NCBI GenBank assembly: GCA_963660435.1
Contig: CAVKYI010000035.1
Span: 1 to 20,075, forward strand
Origin: Hallerella sp963660435
Lineage (GTDB): Bacteria; Fibrobacterota; Fibrobacteria; Fibrobacterales; Fibrobacteraceae
Reading direction: 5' to 3'
Length of the DNA stretch: 20,075 nt
Part shown: piece after piece, positions 6,705-15,121 of the stretch
Layout of the letters: every line of letters begins with the position of its first letter
Numbering within the stretch: position 1 is the first letter of the stretch
Program-made: the position numbers and the translations under genes
Notes under the pieces: model-generated
What the model was told of the DNA's origin: nothing
What the model saw: the letters and a program-made list of their open reading frames with translations, nothing else
Database searches by the model: none

Positions 6705-8129
6705 TCAAAGGGAAAGAATCCTTGCGATGTTCGAGCTGACGAAAGGACAGACGCCCGCGAGAATGACGCAGACCGTGAGCGCGATGACGCAATACTTTTG
6801 CCGCGGACGGACGTTCAGCGGATGCGCAGCCGGATCTTTCGGCAGGACCCAGGCGCTCTTGACTAGCTGCAGGTAGTAGTAGAGCGCGATGACGTTGTTG
6901 ATGCAGGCGAACGCGACAAGGAAATATGCCTTCGACGTGGCCGCGCTTTCGAAGAGGAAAAACTTTCCCATGAAACCGGCTAGCGGCGGAATTCCGGCGA
7001 GGCTGAAGGCGGCGACCGCGAGGGCGACCGCAAGGCTCGGGGATTCCTTCGAAAGTCCCGCGAGGGAATCGAAGCTTTCCGTCCGATGTTCCCCGACGAT
7101 GCCAAAGACGAAGAAGGCGAGGTAATTGGAAAACGCGTAGAGCAGAAGATAGAAGAGAATGGCAGTCCTTGCGCTTTCCGCGGATCCGACCAGGGCGACG
7201 AGGATGTAGCCCGCCTGGGAAATGGAACTGTAGGCCATGAAGCGGCGCAAGCGCGATTGCCTTAACGCTCCGAGGTTTCCCGAAAGGATCGTCACGCCGG
7301 CGAGAAGCGAAAGGAACGGAATCAGCCTGTCGTGAATTCCGGCGAGCGGCCCATAGACGAGCACCGCGAGAAAGGCGATTGCGACGGTCTTGCTCGTGAC
7401 GGCGAGAACTGCCGTGACCGGAGTCGGCGCGCCTTCATAGACATCGGGCGCCCACGTGTGGAAAGGAAAGAGCGTGAGCTTGAAGCCGATACCGCAAAAG
7501 AGGAACAGAACGGAAATCCAGAGCAGCGGATCGACCGGGCTTGAAATCACGGCGTCCGCGATGACGTCAAAGCGCAGGCTTCCCGAAAAGCCGTATAGAT
7601 AGCTGATGCCGAAAAGCTCGAACGCCGAGGCGACGCTCCCCATCAGGATGTATTTCGTCCCGGCTTCGGAACCTTGGGGATCGCGCTTGTTCCAGGCGGT
7701 AAGCGCATACATCGGAAGCGTGGCGAGTTCGAGCCCGAGAAAGAGCGTGAGGAGTTCGTTTGCCGAGATGACCGTAAAGCCTCCGAACGTGGCGGCGGCA
7801 AGAACCGCGGCGAATTCGGAGAACTGGTGGAGTTCCGGCTTCCCGTCTGCCGGGTGGTCAAAGTAGTCCTTGGCGAAGAAGAGCGCGAGAATGGTTCCGA
7901 GAACGAGGACTTCGCGCATTAGGATGCCGAAACTGTCGATTTTCCAGTTGGAAAGATAGGTTTGCGTATTGCCGACGAGAAGCGCGTTCAGAAGGACGAA
8001 TAGCGCGACAAAGAAGGCGACGGACGCTCGAAAAGGCAATTCCTTCCGGTTCGGGAAAAACTGGCGCAGGAGGATGAGCGCGAAGGGAAAGAGCAGAAGC
8101 AGAATGTCCGGCAGAATCAATTGAGACAT
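6705..8129 (-). CDS. nuoN: NADH-quinone oxidoreductase subunit N
   Basis: This is the antiporter-like membrane subunit of complex I nearest the peripheral arm, one of the three large proton-pumping subunits. The 474-aa protein is hydrophobic throughout and has about 14 predicted membrane helices. The conserved charged residues are present: E134 in LFLGLELATLPMY, K217 in GIGFKLTLFPFHTW, K247 in AVTSKTVAIAF, and a later lysine in GIPPLAGFMGKFFLFE. The NuoN signature WAPDVYEGAPTP (226-237) separates it from NuoL and NuoM. It is the last gene of the cluster, starting 4 bases after the nuoM stop, and is followed by a hairpin terminator. The upstream bases GAGGTAAGAAG provide a weak ribosome binding site. 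Confidence 0.97.
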   Translation of the reverse strand: MSQLILPDILLLLFPFALILLRQFFPNRKELPFRASVAFFVALFVLLNALLVGNTQTYLSNWKIDSFGILMREVLVLGTILALFFAKDYFDHPADGKPELHQFSEFAAVLAAATFGGFTVISANELLTLFLGLELATLPMYALTAWNKRDPQGSEAGTKYILMGSVASAFELFGISYLYGFSGSLRFDVIADAVISSPVDPLLWISVLFLFCGIGFKLTLFPFHTWAPDVYEGAPTPVTAVLAVTSKTVAIAFLAVLVYGPLAGIHDRLIPFLSLLAGVTILSGNLGALRQSRLRRFMAYSSISQAGYILVALVGSAESARTAILFYLLLYAFSNYLAFFVFGIVGEHRTESFDSLAGLSKESPSLAVALAVAAFSLAGIPPLAGFMGKFFLFESAATSKAYFLVAFACINNVIALYYYLQLVKSAWVLPKDPAAHPLNVRPRQKYCVIALTVCVILAGVCPFVSSNIARILSL

Positions 8130-8133
8130 CTTC

Positions 8134-9645
8134 TTACCTCATAAAGTTTGCGTAGATGGGAGCGATAGCCGTATCGAGGAAGTCCGAAATCCAGCCGGGG
8201 AAGAGTCCCACTCCAAAAAGGCAGACCAGGATGGTGACGAGGGCGATTTTTTCCGGGAGATCCGCATCGGAGAGCGCCTTGAACCTTTGTTCGCGGATTG
8301 GGCCCGAAAGCATCCGGTTCGCGGTCTGCAAAATATAGACCGCCGTAACGGTGATGGAAAGGATCCCCAGGATGGTGACAATCCGGACGTGAGGAATCGG
8401 GCTCTGGAAGCTGCCGATGAAAATCGTCGATTCGGCGACAAATCCCGAAAGTCCCGGAAGCCCTAGCCCGGCGAATCCCGCGATGGTGAAAGCCACCCCG
8501 AGGAAGGGCATCACCCGCATGAGGCCACCCATTTCGTCGATGTTCCGCGTATGGGTCCGGCTGTAGATCATTCCGATGCTCGCAAAGAAAAGCCCGGTGA
8601 GAAATCCGTGGGAAAGCATCTGGAGGGCCGCTCCGCGGAAGGCGAGAGGCGTCGCCGCGGCGAGTCCGAGAAAAATCAGTCCAAGGTGAGAAATCGAGCT
8701 GTAGGCCGTAATGTACTTGAGATCCCGATGACGAATGGCGATGAAGCAGGCGACGGCGACATTGAAAATCACGAGGTAGGCGATATATGGCAGGTAGAAG
8801 CGGGCCGCTTCGGGCATAAGGTATATGGCGACCCGGAGACAGGCGAAAGGTCCCATCTTCATCATGACGCCCGCGGCAAGCATCGAAACGGCCGTCGGAG
8901 CGGAAGAGTGGCCGTCGGGCGACCAGAAATGGAAGGGGAAGAGCGAACCGGAAACGGCGAAACCCATGAATAGCAGGGGGAATGCCCACATCTGGAAATT
9001 CATCGGAAGCCGCACGTCGGCGAGTTCCAGAATGTTCCATGTCGAAGCCCCGCTTTCGACAAAGATTCCGAAAAGCGTCGCGAGAACCATGGCGCTTCCG
9101 AGGGCGAGCGTGAGGGTGAGCTTCTTTCCTCCGTAATCCTTCTTGCCCGTTCCCCAGCCCGCGATCATCAGATACATGCAGAGCGCTTCCATCTCGTAGA
9201 AAAGGAAGAAGAGGACAAGATCTAGGCTCATGAAAACGCCATAGACCGCGGTGCCTAGAATCTGCATCAGGGCGAAAAATTCCTTCTGCCGATTGTCGAT
9301 TTTCCAGCTGGCGAGCATTCCCGTGAAGACGATTACCGCGGTCAGGAAGACTAGCAGGATTCCCAGGGCGTCCGTTCCCACGATATAGTGCGCATGGATT
9401 GCGGGGAGCCATTCAAGGTCCGTCAGATATTGGACGAAAGGCTTGTTTCCTGTCGGAATTCCGAGCGGCATCGTGATTCTGTATGTATAGGCGACAAGTC
9501 CCGACGCGATGGCGAGAGCTATCCCTGCGGAGGCGAGATGAATTCGCTTGATGGCCTTGATGTGTGTGCGAGGAATCGGAACGCAGACAAGGACGGTGAC
9601 GAGCGGAATTATCCAGATGAGGTTGAAAAGAATCGTGCTGACCAT
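8134..9645 (-). CDS. nuoM: NADH-quinone oxidoreductase subunit M (TM7 channel lysine replaced)
   Basis: This is the middle antiporter-like proton-pumping subunit of complex I. The 503-aa length and order match NuoM: E151 in LFYEMEALCMYL, the FPFHFWSPDGHSSAPTAVS loop, K263 in AAGVMMKMG, AYSSISHLG, and the TM12 glutamate in GFVAESTIF. One deviation stands out. In E. coli NuoM the motif before the PFH/PLH loop is AVKMPM, with the essential K234. Here it is AVSGSL, so S232 takes the lysine position without any gap. The reading frame is intact and the codon is clearly Ser (TCC). The gene lies 9 bases after nuoL and has AAGGG about 7 bases before its ATG. Subunit identity is certain; the effect of the substitution is unknown. 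Confidence 0.97.
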   Translation of the reverse strand: MVSTILFNLIWIIPLVTVLVCVPIPRTHIKAIKRIHLASAGIALAIASGLVAYTYRITMPLGIPTGNKPFVQYLTDLEWLPAIHAHYIVGTDALGILLVFLTAVIVFTGMLASWKIDNRQKEFFALMQILGTAVYGVFMSLDLVLFFLFYEMEALCMYLMIAGWGTGKKDYGGKKLTLTLALGSAMVLATLFGIFVESGASTWNILELADVRLPMNFQMWAFPLLFMGFAVSGSLFPFHFWSPDGHSSAPTAVSMLAAGVMMKMGPFACLRVAIYLMPEAARFYLPYIAYLVIFNVAVACFIAIRHRDLKYITAYSSISHLGLIFLGLAAATPLAFRGAALQMLSHGFLTGLFFASIGMIYSRTHTRNIDEMGGLMRVMPFLGVAFTIAGFAGLGLPGLSGFVAESTIFIGSFQSPIPHVRIVTILGILSITVTAVYILQTANRMLSGPIREQRFKALSDADLPEKIALVTILVCLFGVGLFPGWISDFLDTAIAPIYANFMR

Positions 9646-9654
9646 ACGATGCCC

Positions 9655-11568
9655 TTAGACGGGAAGCCCGCCGAGATAGCGCCACAGAATGACGCCGACG
9701 ACAAATGTCCCGATGTAGATGAAAAGGTTTCCCGTTTCGAGTTCCCGGACAAGCGTTCCGCCGAACTTGACAAGCCGGGTTGTCCCGGTGACGATTTTCC
9801 CGATGACGAAATCCTCGAACGCCCGGGCGGTTTTCGCGATGCCGCCAAAGACGAACTGTCGGACGAACGCGTAATAGCCTTCGTCGAAATAGAACTTGTT
9901 GTAAACCGTGCGGTAGATCGGTCCGCGGTTTGTCGCGTCAAGTGCGCGGGAAACGTTCGCCTTGGGGCTTGCGTAGAAAATCCAGGCGATGGCGATTCCC
10001 AGGATTCCCGCCGCGGAAGCGATGAACGGAATGCAGGAACCTGTCGTCCCGACCTGTGAAACCGTTTCCGTCCCGAGGAACTTTTCGAACATTCCCTTGC
10101 AGAGAAATCCGCTCGCGATAGACGGAATGGCGAGGCACACGATGGGAAGCGTCATTGCGAGATCTTCGTGAACATGCCCGGCCTTGACAGCTTCGCTTCT
10201 CGGGCTTCCGTGGAACGCGAGGAAGAAAAGCCTGAACATGTAGAAGGCGGTTAGCGCGCTTGTGAAAAGACCCACGGCGAAAATCGCCGGATGACCGTTC
10301 TGGAGCGCCCCGGAAAGAATTTCGTCCTTGGAGAAAAATCCGGAGAACGGGGGAATCCCCGAAATGGAAAGGCACGCGACGAGCGCCGCGAAGTAGGTCC
10401 ACGGCATCTTCTTGCGGAGACCTCCCATCCGGTCCAGGTCGTTTGTCGAAACCTGGTGGATCAGGGAGCCAGCGACAAGGAATAGCATGCACTTGAAAAA
10501 CGCATGGTTGAAGACATGGAACGAAGCCGCCGCGGTCGCCGAGACGCCGAGCCCGAACATCATGTAGCCAAGCTGGGAGAGCGTCGAATAGGCGAGAATC
10601 CGCTTGATGTCCTTTTGTGTGCAGGCGATGACTGCGGCAAACAGCGCGGTAAAGGCTCCGACGAATCCGACGATTTCGAGCGTGCCGTCACAGGCCGCAA
10701 AGAAGGGAAAGAGCCTTGCCACCAGATAGACTCCCGCGACAACCATCGTCGCGCTGTGGATGATCGACGAAACGGGAGTGGGGCCTTCCATTGCGTTCGG
10801 AAGCCAGATGTGAAGCGGAAACATGGCGCTCTTTCCCCAGCCTCCGATAAACATCAGAACGGAACCGAGGACAAGCGCATCCGAAATCCTGACATCCCAG
10901 AAACCGAGAGACACCGTACCGCTTGCCATTTGCGGATTTATCGCGTTCAGTGTGCCGAAGTCGAACGTTCCGGCGACGATGGCGATGACGACGATGCCGA
11001 GTAGAAAGAAGCTGTCGGCAAAGCGCGTGACGATGAACGCCATCTTGGACGCGGCGACCGCCTTGGGACGTTCATACCAGAATCCGATGAGGAGATAGCT
11101 CGCGATGCCCACGAGTTCCCAGAAGAAATACATCTGGAAAAGCCCCGTGGCGACGACAAGCCCGAGCATCGAGAACGTGAAGAAGGAAAGCAGCGAAAAG
11201 AACCTTCCTTCGGCGCGGTCTTCCCGCATGTATCCCAGGCTGTAGATGTTCACGAAGAACGAAATCACGGCGATGACAAGGATCATCATCGCGGAAAGCG
11301 GGTCGAGAAGGAATGCCGCTTCGGCGGTCAGTCTGTCCGAAAAGGCGAGAAACGGAAATTTCCAGGCGACGATCTTTTCCGGGGCCGCGGAAAGGAAGTA
11401 CGAGACGACCAGGGCGACCGCGTAGAGCATCGAGAGTCCGGCAAGCGAGACCGAAAGGGCTCCGGCCGCTTTTCGGTGGTTCCTGCAGAGGAAAAGCCCG
11501 TTCACGAGAAAGCTCAGGAACGGAAGGACCAGGATCCAGTAGCTATGGGAAGTTAGAAACTCATTCAT
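9655..11568 (-). CDS. nuoL: NADH-quinone oxidoreductase subunit L
   Basis: This is the distal antiporter-like proton pump of complex I, normally bearing the long lateral helix that braces the membrane arm. The 637-aa length is typical. Seen here: E151 in FFWELVGIASYLL, D185 in TRFADSFFLLG, K246 in GGWGKSAMFPLHIW, H271 in SIIHSATMVVAGVYL, and GFFSKDEIL on TM12. The usual WLPDAM reads WLPNAM here, so a normally acidic position is N258. A C-terminal hydrophilic stretch followed by a final membrane helix fits the lateral arm. Its start overlaps the nuoK stop by 8 bases, which suggests translational coupling. Confidence 0.97.
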   Translation of the reverse strand: MNEFLTSHSYWILVLPFLSFLVNGLFLCRNHRKAAGALSVSLAGLSMLYAVALVVSYFLSAAPEKIVAWKFPFLAFSDRLTAEAAFLLDPLSAMMILVIAVISFFVNIYSLGYMREDRAEGRFFSLLSFFTFSMLGLVVATGLFQMYFFWELVGIASYLLIGFWYERPKAVAASKMAFIVTRFADSFFLLGIVVIAIVAGTFDFGTLNAINPQMASGTVSLGFWDVRISDALVLGSVLMFIGGWGKSAMFPLHIWLPNAMEGPTPVSSIIHSATMVVAGVYLVARLFPFFAACDGTLEIVGFVGAFTALFAAVIACTQKDIKRILAYSTLSQLGYMMFGLGVSATAAASFHVFNHAFFKCMLFLVAGSLIHQVSTNDLDRMGGLRKKMPWTYFAALVACLSISGIPPFSGFFSKDEILSGALQNGHPAIFAVGLFTSALTAFYMFRLFFLAFHGSPRSEAVKAGHVHEDLAMTLPIVCLAIPSIASGFLCKGMFEKFLGTETVSQVGTTGSCIPFIASAAGILGIAIAWIFYASPKANVSRALDATNRGPIYRTVYNKFYFDEGYYAFVRQFVFGGIAKTARAFEDFVIGKIVTGTTRLVKFGGTLVRELETGNLFIYIGTFVVGVILWRYLGGLPV

Positions 11569-11866
11569 GGATATCCCTCAGCTGGTTGATGTCGAGGCTG
11601 TGGTGACGGCGGAACATGCTCACCACGATAGCGAGAGCTATCGCCATTTCGCAGGCGGTAATCGCGATGACGAATAGGCCGAATATCGAGCCGGCAGTCG
11701 CGTCCGCGGCCTTGAAGTAGGCAAACGAGATGAAGTTCATGTTTGCCGCGTTCAGCATGATTTCTATCGAAAGGAGCATCCCGACGATGTGGCGTCTCCG
11801 CAAGAGGCCGAAGATTCCGATTCCGAAGAGGACAAAGGAAAGGACTAGACAGTGTTCGAGAGTCAT
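11561..11866 (-). CDS. nuoK: NADH-quinone oxidoreductase subunit K
   Basis: This small three-helix subunit of the complex I membrane arm forms part of the fourth proton path with NuoJ, A and H. The 101-aa product matches the family length. The two membrane glutamates equivalent to E. coli E36 and E72 are present: E35 in LLSIEIMLNAANMNF and E73 in ITACEMAIALAIV. The ATG overlaps the nuoJ stop in an ATGA junction (11863-11866), and the 3' end overlaps nuoL by 8 bases. Confidence 0.97.
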   Translation of the reverse strand: MTLEHCLVLSFVLFGIGIFGLLRRRHIVGMLLSIEIMLNAANMNFISFAYFKAADATAGSIFGLFVIAITACEMAIALAIVVSMFRRHHSLDINQLRDIHE

Positions 11867-12405
11867 TCTTCCCCCTTGAACTTTCTGGCGATGGTTATCG
11901 CGGCGACGAGGGTCACGAGCAGGACGAAACTTACCAGTTCGAACGGGATGATGAATCCCGACGGGTCGGTGGATAGAAGCCTCAGGGCGAGACGGGGGAG
12001 AGAGGCGTAGTCGCCTGTCGCGGAAGCCGCTTTAGTTCCGATGCCTTCCGCCTTGAAGAGAAAGCGGACCATGGTGAAGAGAAGTCCGCAAGAAATCGCC
12101 GCGGCGATAAAGTTTCTCGGCAGATTGATGTTGAAGACGGTCTCGCCCAGATGGCTAGTCAGCAGGACGGTAAAGACGACGAAGATGACGACGCCTCCCG
12201 CATAGACCATGATCTGCGCCATCGCGAGAAATTCCGCGTGGAGCATCAGGTAGAAAATCGCCGTCCCGATAAACGAGACAATGAGAAACACCGCGCTTCG
12301 CAGCAGGTTCTTTGCCGTAATCGTCACGATGGACGAGACGATCATCAGAAGCGCGACGGCGTAAAAGGCGATGTCCTTGAAAAGGGCGTCGGATATCAGA
12401 CTCAT
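11863..12405 (-). CDS. nuoJ: NADH-quinone oxidoreductase subunit J
   Basis: This is the five-helix membrane subunit of complex I that links the quinone site with the pumping subunits. The 180-aa product has the characteristic TM2-TM3 segment, EFLAMAQIMVYAGGVVIFVV, which includes the glycine-rich part of the helix that carries a pi-bulge in known structures. A variable linker (about 110-145) precedes the last helix, VSFVLLVTLVAAITIARKF. The nuoJ ATG and the nuoI stop share one base (TGATG at 12403-12407), and nuoK follows in an ATGA overlap. Confidence 0.95.
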   Translation of the reverse strand: MSLISDALFKDIAFYAVALLMIVSSIVTITAKNLLRSAVFLIVSFIGTAIFYLMLHAEFLAMAQIMVYAGGVVIFVVFTVLLTSHLGETVFNINLPRNFIAAAISCGLLFTMVRFLFKAEGIGTKAASATGDYASLPRLALRLLSTDPSGFIIPFELVSFVLLVTLVAAITIARKFKGEE

Positions 12406-12878
12406 CAGGCGCGCCCCTCCTTTTGGTTGAGTTTCATTTCGAATCCGTCGCGCGACGTGCGGGACAGTTCAAAATCCTGGTTCATCCGGATGGCTCCGAA
12501 CGGGCACGCTTCGACGCAGAGCCCGCATTGCGTGCAGGAATCCAGCCGATAGATGTACTTTCCGAGGACCTTTTTCCCGGCGATGTTCTTTGTCGAAAGA
12601 ACGCTGATGGAACCGTTTGGACAGTTGCGTTCGCACATGCCGCAGGCGGTACAGTTGTTTTCGCCGTTTTCGTCCTCGATCATTTCGAGACGTCCCCGGA
12701 ACCGCGGATACATCGTCAGCGTCTTGCGGTTTTCCGGATACTGCTCCGTGACGATGCGCCGTGGCTGGAAGAAATACTTGACCGTGACGGAAAAGCCCTT
12801 GAGAAAGCTGACCGATCCGGCGACCGTCCTGAAGTAACGCTTGAAAGCGTCCTTGGCTGAAATTTTCTTTTCGCTCAT
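12405..12878 (-). CDS. nuoI: NADH-quinone oxidoreductase subunit I (2 x [4Fe-4S])
   Basis: This peripheral-arm subunit carries clusters N6a and N6b and passes electrons towards NuoB. With the start at 12878 the product is 157 aa, and both ferredoxin motifs are complete: C76-TACGMCERNC86-P and C115-TQCGLCVEAC125-P. The N-terminal helix (AFKRYFRTVAGSVSFLKGF) is the amphipathic membrane anchor usual for NuoI. The frame stays open to 12956, but that would overlap nuoH by over 80 bases with non-homologous residues. The ATG at 12878 forms an ATGA overlap with the nuoH stop and gives a normal N-terminus, so it is preferred. With no NuoG or NuoF nearby, NuoI would be the most distal iron-sulphur subunit encoded in this locus. 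Confidence 0.95.
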   Translation of the reverse strand: MSEKKISAKDAFKRYFRTVAGSVSFLKGFSVTVKYFFQPRRIVTEQYPENRKTLTMYPRFRGRLEMIEDENGENNCTACGMCERNCPNGSISVLSTKNIAGKKVLGKYIYRLDSCTQCGLCVEACPFGAIRMNQDFELSRTSRDGFEMKLNQKEGRA

Positions 12879-13957
12879 TTGAGTATCCACCCGAAAGAGA
12901 CCGCGACCGCTCCGAGAACGAGGAGGAGAAGGCTCGCCGGCAGCATGAACTTCCATTCGAGAGCCATCAGCTGGTCGATGCGCGGACGGACCAGTGTCCA
13001 GCGAATGACCATATAGACCCAGATCATCGTGAAGACTTTCGCGAAGAACCAGATGACGCCGGGAACCATGTCGAGGATTCCGTCAACGGCAGCGATTCCG
13101 ATGCACGGCGGAAGGTAGCCGCCGAAGAAAAATACCGTGGCGAGCGAGGATGTCGTGACCAGGTTGATGTATTCGCCGAGATAGAACATGGCGAACGCCA
13201 TTCCGTTGTATTCCGTGTGGTAGCCTCCGGTGAGTTCCTGTTCCGCTTCCGAAAGGTCGAACGGAGCGCGGTTCAGTTCGGCGGTAGAACATACGAGGAA
13301 TAGGATAAAGGCGACGATTCCGATGAGCGGAGCCTTGAAAACCCACCAGTCGAGAACCGTTCCCGCCTGGCTGAGCGTGATTTCCCGAAGGCTTGCGGAC
13401 CCGGCGAGCATCACGACCAGAAGAAGGATCATCGCATACGAGATTTCGTAGCTTATCATCTGCGCACCGGACCGCAGCGACCCCAGAAGGGAATACTTGT
13501 TGTTCGAAGCCCATCCGCCGATGAGAATCCCCAAAATGCCGAATCCGTTCACCGCGATGATGAGCGGAACGGCGACGGAAACGTCCGCGACTTGCAAGGT
13601 CGGGCCGAAAGGAATCATGGCGAGGCTCACGAAGGGAGCCGTGAGAAGAATCATCGGGGCCATGTAGAAGAGAAGCTTGTCCGCCCCTTTCGGCGCATAG
13701 ACTTCCTTGAGCATCAGCTTGATGGCGTCGGCGACGACCTGGATGCTTCCGTGGAAGCCGAGACGCATCGGGCCGAGGCGACACTGGATGTGGGCGCAGA
13801 CCTTGCGTTCCATATAGACTAGGACTATCGCCGCTCCGAATGCGACCGCGCAGACACCGCAGATGCAGAGAATCGCGTTGATGAGGTAGGCTAGTTCCGG
13901 GATGGGAACGTTTGCCCGGATAAAGTCGCCGATGGGATTTGTAATGGAAGGAGTCAT
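12875..13957 (-). CDS. nuoH: NADH-quinone oxidoreductase subunit H
   Basis: This is the membrane subunit that forms the quinone chamber of complex I and joins the two arms. The 360-aa protein has about eight hydrophobic helices. It has the ERKVCAHIQCRLGPMRLG motif (50-67), the VVADAIKLMLKE helix, the acidic quinone-proximal loop NRAPFDLSEAEQELTGGYHT, and TEYNGMAFAMFYLGEY. All are hallmark NuoH segments. The ATG at 13957 follows the nuoD stop by 3 bases, and the end overlaps nuoI by 4 bases. NuoE, F and G, which sit between D and H in E. coli-type operons, are absent from this position. Confidence 0.97.
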   Translation of the reverse strand: MTPSITNPIGDFIRANVPIPELAYLINAILCICGVCAVAFGAAIVLVYMERKVCAHIQCRLGPMRLGFHGSIQVVADAIKLMLKEVYAPKGADKLLFYMAPMILLTAPFVSLAMIPFGPTLQVADVSVAVPLIIAVNGFGILGILIGGWASNNKYSLLGSLRSGAQMISYEISYAMILLLVVMLAGSASLREITLSQAGTVLDWWVFKAPLIGIVAFILFLVCSTAELNRAPFDLSEAEQELTGGYHTEYNGMAFAMFYLGEYINLVTTSSLATVFFFGGYLPPCIGIAAVDGILDMVPGVIWFFAKVFTMIWVYMVIRWTLVRPRIDQLMALEWKFMLPASLLLLVLGAVAVSFGWILK

Positions 13958-13960
13958 CGC

Positions 13961-15121
13961 TTACCTATCGATTTCGGGAATGACCGGGTCGAGCGTCGCC
14001 ATGATGGTGACGATATCCGCGACCTTCTGTCCCTTGGCCATGGTGTTCAGGGCGGCGAGGTTCGCAAAGCTCGGACCGCGCGTGTGGATGCGGTAAGGCT
14101 TGTCGCCTCCCGTCGCGACGACATACGTCGCGTAGAGACCCTTTGCCGTTTCGGACGCCGCGTAGTAGCTGCCGGCGGGGAGGCGCACGGGCTTTTCCTT
14201 GGAGCGATACGGCCCGCTTTCGGGAAAGCGCGCCATGCACTGTTCGAGGATTTTCATCGACTGGTGGATTTCCTCGATGCGCACAAGGTAACGCGCGTAG
14301 CAGTCGCCTTCGGAGCGAACCGGAACGTCGAAGTCAAAGGTGTCGTAGATGCCGTAGGGATCGTTCTTGCGAACGTCGTAGCGAACGCCGGAAGCCCGCG
14401 CCACGGGACCCGAGCAGCCGAACGAAATCGCGTCTTCCCTGGAAAGAACGCCTACTCCCTTGGAACGTTCGAGTACGATGAGGTTTGTCGAGAGGAGCCT
14501 TTCGTAGTCGTCCATCGTGGGCTTCAAGTGTTCGAGAAACGCCTTCACCCGCGGAAGAAATGCATCCGTCACGTCGAAGCGCGAGCCGCCCGGTCTGAAG
14601 AAATTGGTCGTGAGGCGCGAACCGGTCTCCTGGTCGAGAATGTCGTGAATCATCTCGCGTTCCTTGAACCCGTAGATGAGCGGCGTCTGTCCGCCGAGAT
14701 CGCCGCCAAAGCAGCCGTAAAAGACGAGGTGCGAAGCGATTCGTCCGAGCTCCGCCATCATCACGCGGATATATTCGCCGCGTTCCGGGACGCCGATGCC
14801 CATTCCCTTTTCGAGCGCAAGGCAGACTCCCAGATTGTTCTGTATCGCGGTCAGGTAGTCCTGCCTGTCGGAAAGATGGATGTATTGGACGTAATTCTGG
14901 CTTTCCGCCTGCTTTTCTAGACCGCGGTGGATGTAGCCGAAATGGGGGACGATTTCGATGACCGATTCTCCATCGAGCCGGATCTGGAGACGTAGCGCCC
15001 CGTGGGTACTCGGATGCTGCGGCCCCATGTTGATGTAAAAGTCTTCGCTATACGGATCGTGGAATTCTTCCTTGAATCCGGGAAGGAGAAACGGGGAAAA
15101 AGTGTTCGCGCTTGAATTCAT
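13961..15121 (-). CDS. nuoD: NADH-quinone oxidoreductase subunit D
   Basis: This is the 49-kDa-type subunit that, with NuoB, forms the quinone-reduction site of complex I. The 386-aa protein begins its conserved region at INMGPQHPSTHGALRLQ (30-46). It continues with FGYIHRGLEKQAES and SDRQDY (84-89), whose Tyr corresponds to the conserved quinone-pocket tyrosine. It ends in DPVIPEIDR, close to the family's usual C-terminus. It stands as a separate gene, unlike the NuoCD fusion of E. coli; here C is fused to B. The start overlaps the nuoBC stop in an ATGA junction (15118-15121). Confidence 0.98.
   Translation of the reverse strand: MNSSANTFSPFLLPGFKEEFHDPYSEDFYINMGPQHPSTHGALRLQIRLDGESVIEIVPHFGYIHRGLEKQAESQNYVQYIHLSDRQDYLTAIQNNLGVCLALEKGMGIGVPERGEYIRVMMAELGRIASHLVFYGCFGGDLGGQTPLIYGFKEREMIHDILDQETGSRLTTNFFRPGGSRFDVTDAFLPRVKAFLEHLKPTMDDYERLLSTNLIVLERSKGVGVLSREDAISFGCSGPVARASGVRYDVRKNDPYGIYDTFDFDVPVRSEGDCYARYLVRIEEIHQSMKILEQCMARFPESGPYRSKEKPVRLPAGSYYAASETAKGLYATYVVATGGDKPYRIHTRGPSFANLAALNTMAKGQKVADIVTIMATLDPVIPEIDR

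Noticed and set aside
8117..9412. A 431-codon minus-strand open frame inside nuoM
   Set aside because: It is an alternate frame of nuoM with basic, proline-rich, motif-free composition.
12879..12956. An upstream in-frame start for nuoI giving 183 aa
   Set aside because: It would overlap nuoH by over 80 bases and add residues unlike any NuoI. The ATGA overlap at 12875-12878 gives a normal N-terminus.
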